A DNA stretch of 7,222 nt. Origin: UBA5399 sp964592125. Lineage in GTDB: Bacteria; Bacillota; Clostridia; Christensenellales; Christensenellaceae. The position numbers and the translations under genes were made by a program. Location: the NCBI GenBank assembly GCA_964592125.1, contig CAZQBV010000110.1, positions 1 through 7,222 of the forward strand, in the 5' to 3' direction. Shown here piece by piece: positions 5,243 through 7,222 of this stretch. Positions within the stretch are counted from its first letter, which is position 1; every line of letters begins with the position of its first letter. Under the pieces are notes generated by a model. That model was given only the letters and a program-made list of their open reading frames with translations. It had not been told where the DNA came from and made no database searches.

Positions 5243-5733
5243 AGCATATGCTGCGGACAGTACTTGAATTTGATGCGCTTGCAAGAAAAGGGGGAGGCTA
5301 GGGGATTTCGATTTCCCCCTATGCCTCCCCCTTAGACCCCCTCCCTTAACCCCCCAAACGATTCTTGCCAGAATGGCTATCGGAGTATTCCTTTGGGGGA
5401 AGACAAGTTGGGGTGGGCTATGAAAAGTGGATGCACAGGGGAAAGAGAACCCCACTGCCCAGTTGCGATGACTTGGGTTTTGGAGTTTTTTAGGGAAGAA
5501 ACCTGATGGCAAGTGTTGAATAACGGCGGCAAGTGCAGAAGAAAACTCTTTTGTTTGAAAATTGCTTGCTTGCTGGCTGAATGCTTACAATTGAAAAATT
5601 TCTGCCGTTGGAGGGAAAAAGGGAAAGAAAAGAAAGACCCCAATTTTCAGCTGTGCGGCGGCGGGGCAAATTTACAAGGCAGGAACAAAGAAAGAACAAA
5701 TACAAAACAAAAAACTATTAGGAGGAAAAGAAC
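5243..5733. other. Long non-coding gap between tail terminator and tail tube genes
   Basis: No convincing gene is visible in 491 nt. It starts with a 17-codon open stretch from ATG 5248 (MLRTVLEFDALARKGGG) that ends inside the hairpin repeat (5281-5361), possibly a truncated gene end. After the repeat come purine-rich and T-rich stretches, two direct GGCAAGTG copies 20 nt apart (5508-5515 and 5528-5535), and an A-rich leader up to the AGGAGG at 5720-5725. The 84-codon frame 5513-5767 has skewed, low-information composition and runs into the tail gene in another frame, so it is not taken as real. Confidence 0.5.
5281..5361. repeat. GC-rich hairpin repeat, copy 1
   Basis: 81 nt, nearly identical to 7101-7183 (two substitutions and two one-base indels). 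GGGGGAGGC (5290-5298) pairs with GCCTCCCCC (5323-5331), and TAGGGG (5299-5304) with CCCCTA (5316-5321), around a TTTCG-containing loop. A C-rich tail (5327-5355) follows. Flanking gcaagaa (5281-5287) and ttcttgc (5362-5368) form a 7-bp inverted pair around this copy only. It may be a REP/MITE-like intergenic element. It has no T-run, so terminator function on + is unlikely. Confidence 0.75.
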
Positions 5734-6342
5734 ATGGCAGAGAACAGAAAACCAGTACCAAAGATAGGCGTAGACCTTCTTTATGTAGCAGAGGTGCAAA
5801 GCGACGGCGATTCGGGCGCAGCCTACGGCAAGCCGTTTAGATTGCCCGGGCTGAACAACATTGGGTATGACCCATCTACACAAAGCGCAACCTACGACGC
5901 GGATGACGGCACCTATGTGAGCTACAGCGCGGATGGCACAACCACCGTCACCATTAAGGTGGCAGACCTGCTGCCCGAGCATTATTCCAAACTGTTGGGG
6001 CTGGAATATAAGGACAGCGGCGTGATAGAAGAAGGCGTTGCGGACAACGCGCCCGAGGTGGCTGTGGGCTGGCGCTCGCAGAAGAGTGACGGCAGCTATC
6101 GCTTTATTTGGGTGCTGAAAGGCAAATTTTCCAAAAATGCGGAGACCTATTCCACCAAGAGCGGCAGCGGCGTGTCGTTCAATGACAGGGAGCTGGTGTT
6201 TACCGCAGAGAACAGGGTGTTTGACGGCCTGAAACGCAGACAACTGGAGAGCAACGACCCGAAAGTAACTATGTCAATCTCGGCGATTTCCAGCCCGATA
6301 GACGGCTGGTTTTCCGACCCGGATTTTGAACCCACTGTGTAA
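5734..6342 (+). CDS. Major tail tube protein, phi13 type
   Basis: 202 residues with AGGAGG (5720-5725) eight nt before ATG. The N-terminal IGVDLLYVAEVQSD (11-24), the YGKPFRLPGLNNIG block (31-44) and the acidic stretch ATYDADDGTY (52-61) lead to TTTVTIKVADLLPEHYSKLL (69-88). GVADNAPEVAVGWRSQKSDG (101-120) and SYRFIWVLKGKFSKNAETYS (121-140), then TKSGSG, are hallmarks of the phi13 family of siphovirus major tail proteins: an APxVAVGW strand, a KG.F turn and a 'ETYSTK' strand. The C-terminus DGWFSDPDFEP (190-200) is also usual. It polymerises into the non-contractile tail tube around the tape measure. Its mRNA leader is A-rich and unstructured, and the gene stands apart, with non-coding DNA on both sides. 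Confidence 0.88.
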   Translation: MAENRKPVPKIGVDLLYVAEVQSDGDSGAAYGKPFRLPGLNNIGYDPSTQSATYDADDGTYVSYSADGTTTVTIKVADLLPEHYSKLLGLEYKDSGVIEEGVADNAPEVAVGWRSQKSDGSYRFIWVLKGKFSKNAETYSTKSGSGVSFNDRELVFTAENRVFDGLKRRQLESNDPKVTMSISAISSPIDGWFSDPDFEPTV

Positions 6343-6386
6343 TGCTGGGTAAGGCGCTTTCGCACTCCGAGGCGCTGAGAGAAGGG

Positions 6387-6415
6387 AGGGGGCGACAATG
6401 CCCCCTTTGCTTTTC
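6387..6415 (+). terminator. Terminator-like hairpin after the tail tube gene
   Basis: AGGGGGC (6387-6393), loop GACAAT, GCCCCCT (6400-6406) forms a 7-bp GC-rich stem followed by a T-rich stretch (TTGCTTTTC). The tract is interrupted, so termination may be partial. That would lower expression of the chaperone relative to the abundant tube protein. A direct repeat AGGCGCT lies just before it (6352-6358 and 6370-6376). Confidence 0.45.
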
Positions 6416-6440
6416 TACAATGGAGTGTTTGGAAGGGCAG

Positions 6441-6475
6441 TGGAAAGTGGAAAGTTGAAAATGGAAAGTGGAAAG
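6441..6475. repeat. Heptanucleotide tandem repeat
   Basis: Five consecutive 7-nt units read TGGAAAG, TGGAAAG, TTGAAAA, TGGAAAG, TGGAAAG. The central unit differs at two positions. It lies in the gap between tail tube and chaperone genes and does not encode a plausible peptide. Confidence 0.85.
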
Positions 6476-6477
6476 TG

Positions 6478-6525
6478 AAGAGAAAAGATCAAGAGAAAAG
6501 ATCAAGAGAAAAGATCAAGAGAAAA
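6478..6525. repeat. 13-nt tandem repeat
   Basis: Three perfect copies of AAGAGAAAAGATC (6478-6490, 6491-6503, 6504-6516) are followed by a nine-base partial copy (6517-6525). The array sits two bases after the heptanucleotide array and ends 20 nt before the CAGGAG ribosome binding site of the next gene. Copy number could change by slippage and alter leader length. Confidence 0.9.
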
Positions 6526-6560
6526 AAACAAAAAAATAAGAAAACAGGAGTGTTTAAAAA

Positions 6561-6875
6561 ATGAAAGATATTAAAATAGTGATAGATAAGAAAGAATACT
6601 GCAACAAACCACTGACTGTGGGCGACTGGCTGCTTTCGGTAGAATTTACCGAAAAATATGCAGATAAGAATGTGCTGATAGACAAAGCGGCGGGGCTGGC
6701 GGCAATGGATCTTTTGGCGGAGCATTTGAACGCGCCCGTGGAGGAAATGAAAAAGCAATGCGCACTGGCGGATATTATGCAGGCGTGGAGGGACTATAAC
6801 GCGAACATTATAGAAGCATTTGTGGGGACACCAACAGCAAAAAACGTAGAAGGGCGGAAACGCCCAGAGAAATAG
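6561..6875 (+). CDS. Tail assembly chaperone, short form (gpG-like)
   Basis: 104 residues with CAGGAG (6545-6550) ten nt before ATG. It starts with a short beta region, MKDIKIVIDKKEYCNKPLTV (1-20), followed by helices: GDWLLSVEFTEKYADK (21-36), KAAGLAAMDLLAEHLN (42-57) and ALADIMQAWRDYNANIIEAF (68-87). It ends in a flexible basic tail. Small mixed alpha/beta proteins directly after the tail tube gene and carrying an internal frameshift site are the tail assembly chaperones of siphoviruses (lambda gpG equivalent). They coat the tape measure during tail polymerisation. The family name is inferred from position, size and the frameshift signal near its end, since these proteins diverge greatly in sequence. 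Confidence 0.8.
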   Translation: MKDIKIVIDKKEYCNKPLTVGDWLLSVEFTEKYADKNVLIDKAAGLAAMDLLAEHLNAPVEEMKKQCALADIMQAWRDYNANIIEAFVGTPTAKNVEGRKRPEK

Positions 6876-7036
6876 CAGACAGCATATACAGCATGGCGCA
6901 CACGATGTTTTCCAGCCACGGAATGAGCGTGGATGTGTTTATGAGCCAGCGGCTTGGCTGGTTTTTGCGGATGGTGTATTCCAGCGATGAGGAGAGCAAC
7001 AACGAGAGGGTTTACTTTATTGATGAGCTGGATTGA
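6561..7036 (+). CDS. Tail assembly chaperone, frameshifted long form (gpGT-like)
   Basis: This is the product of 6561-6845 joined to 6845-7036 by the -1 shift: 95 plus 63 residues, 158 in total. The extension reads RRRAETPREIADSIYSMAHT, then MFSSHGMSVDVFMSQRLGWF, and ends LRMVYSSDEESNNERVYFID plus ELD. Its helical, Met/Ser-rich and coding-like composition, and the lack of any ribosome binding site before the ATG at 6893, argue that it is made only by frameshifting. In lambda the T domain of gpGT recruits the tube protein and gpG binds the tape measure; the same division of labour is inferred here. The ratio of short to long form would be set by the slippery site. Confidence 0.82.
6839..6865 (+). 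promoter_or_regulatory. Programmed -1 ribosomal frameshift signal
   Basis: The heptamer A_AAA_AAC (6839-6845) lies in the correct phase of the chaperone frame (GCA AAA AAC). Six nt later a hairpin GGGCG (6852-6856), loop GAAA, CGCCC (6861-6865) could act as the pausing structure, with a GNRA tetraloop. After slipping, reading resumes at 6845 as CGT AGA AGG and stays open to TGA 7034-7036. All three canonical parts are present. Confidence 0.9.
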
Positions 7037-7054
7037 GCAGGAAACTGCGCTGCA

Positions 7055-7088
7055 TCATTAAGCCCCGTAATCAAAACGTTATTAATGA
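7055..7088 (+). repeat. Inverted repeat after the chaperone gene
   Basis: TCATTAA (7055-7061) pairs with TTAATGA (7082-7088) around a 20-nt loop. It lies 18 nt after the frameshift product's stop. No T-run follows, so its role is open. It could be an mRNA 3' structure or chance in AT-rich sequence. Confidence 0.3.
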
Positions 7089-7100
7089 AGGGGTACGTTT

Positions 7101-7183
7101 GCAGGAAAAAGGGGGAGGCTAGGGGGATTTCGATTTCCCCCTATCCCTCCCCCTTAGACCCCCTCCCTTAACCCCCCAAACGA
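7101..7183. repeat. GC-rich hairpin repeat, copy 2
   Basis: 83 nt matching 5281-5361. GGGGGAGG (7111-7118) pairs with CCTCCCCC (7146-7153) and TAGGGGGA (7120-7127) with TCCCCCTA (7136-7143), with a small internal mismatch and an 8-nt TTTCGATT loop. The C-rich tail (7149-7177) is identical to copy 1. The inverted 7-bp ends seen around copy 1 are not present here. It sits where the tape measure gene would be expected to begin. No gene is seen in 7037-7222. Confidence 0.75.
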
Positions 7184-7222
7184 CTCTTTTCAGCGCCAGC
7201 AGCTTTGGTGAAGAACAGCACA

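Noticed and set aside
5513..5767. 84-codon + frame running into the tail tube gene
   Set aside because: Lys/Arg-rich low-complexity composition; it overlaps the tube gene start in another frame and lacks a ribosome binding site.
1..7222. CRISPR array, tRNA or rRNA genes
   Set aside because: No regularly spaced direct repeats with unique spacers, no cloverleaf and no rRNA-like sequence were seen on either strand.

Overview
The window looks like part of the head-and-tail module of a tailed, siphovirus-type prophage in a Gram-positive, Clostridia-like host (gut Oscillospiraceae would fit, but this is inferred). Support comes from AGGAGG-type ribosome binding sites, sigma-A promoters, and a gene order and protein families typical of Firmicutes HK97-fold phages. 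All supported genes are on the + strand.

Positions 1-66 hold the apparent C-terminal end of an upstream gene. From there to about 1983 lies a cargo-like stretch that does not look like structural phage genes: a near-consensus promoter (125-153), a small acidic protein gene (430-630), a second promoter (662-690), a debris-like signal-peptide fragment, a markedly AT-rich gene for a DUF4393/Abi-alpha type protein (831-1754), a broken gene remnant, and a Rho-independent terminator (1952-1983). It reads as a self-contained accessory unit ('moron') set into the structural module.

From 2086 to 5242 the capsid block is almost contiguous: scaffold-like protein, major capsid protein, a 43-residue small protein, a DnaT-like head-tail connector, and three minor capsid/neck proteins (Minor_capsid_1-, Minor_capsid_2- and Minor_capsid_3-like). 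The last three overlap or nearly touch, as translationally coupled genes do. They would build the capsid shell, the connector/stopper, and the tail completion and tail terminator rings.

The tail block is interrupted by non-coding DNA. It holds the phi13-type major tail tube protein (5734-6342) and the tail assembly chaperone (6561-6875). The chaperone has a textbook -1 frameshift signal (A_AAA_AAC plus a GNRA-loop hairpin) that would produce a 158-residue extended form ending at 7036. The tape measure gene expected next is not in the window.

Three tail-region gaps (5243-5733, 6343-6560, 7037-7222) hold structured or repetitive DNA. Two gaps carry near-identical copies (81 and 83 nt) of a GC-rich hairpin element whose minus strand has a G-quadruplex motif. 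The other carries back-to-back 7-nt and 13-nt tandem repeats behind a terminator-like hairpin. The strongest candidates for something new are this mobile-looking hairpin/G4 element invading a prophage tail operon, and the cargo unit around the Abi-alpha gene.
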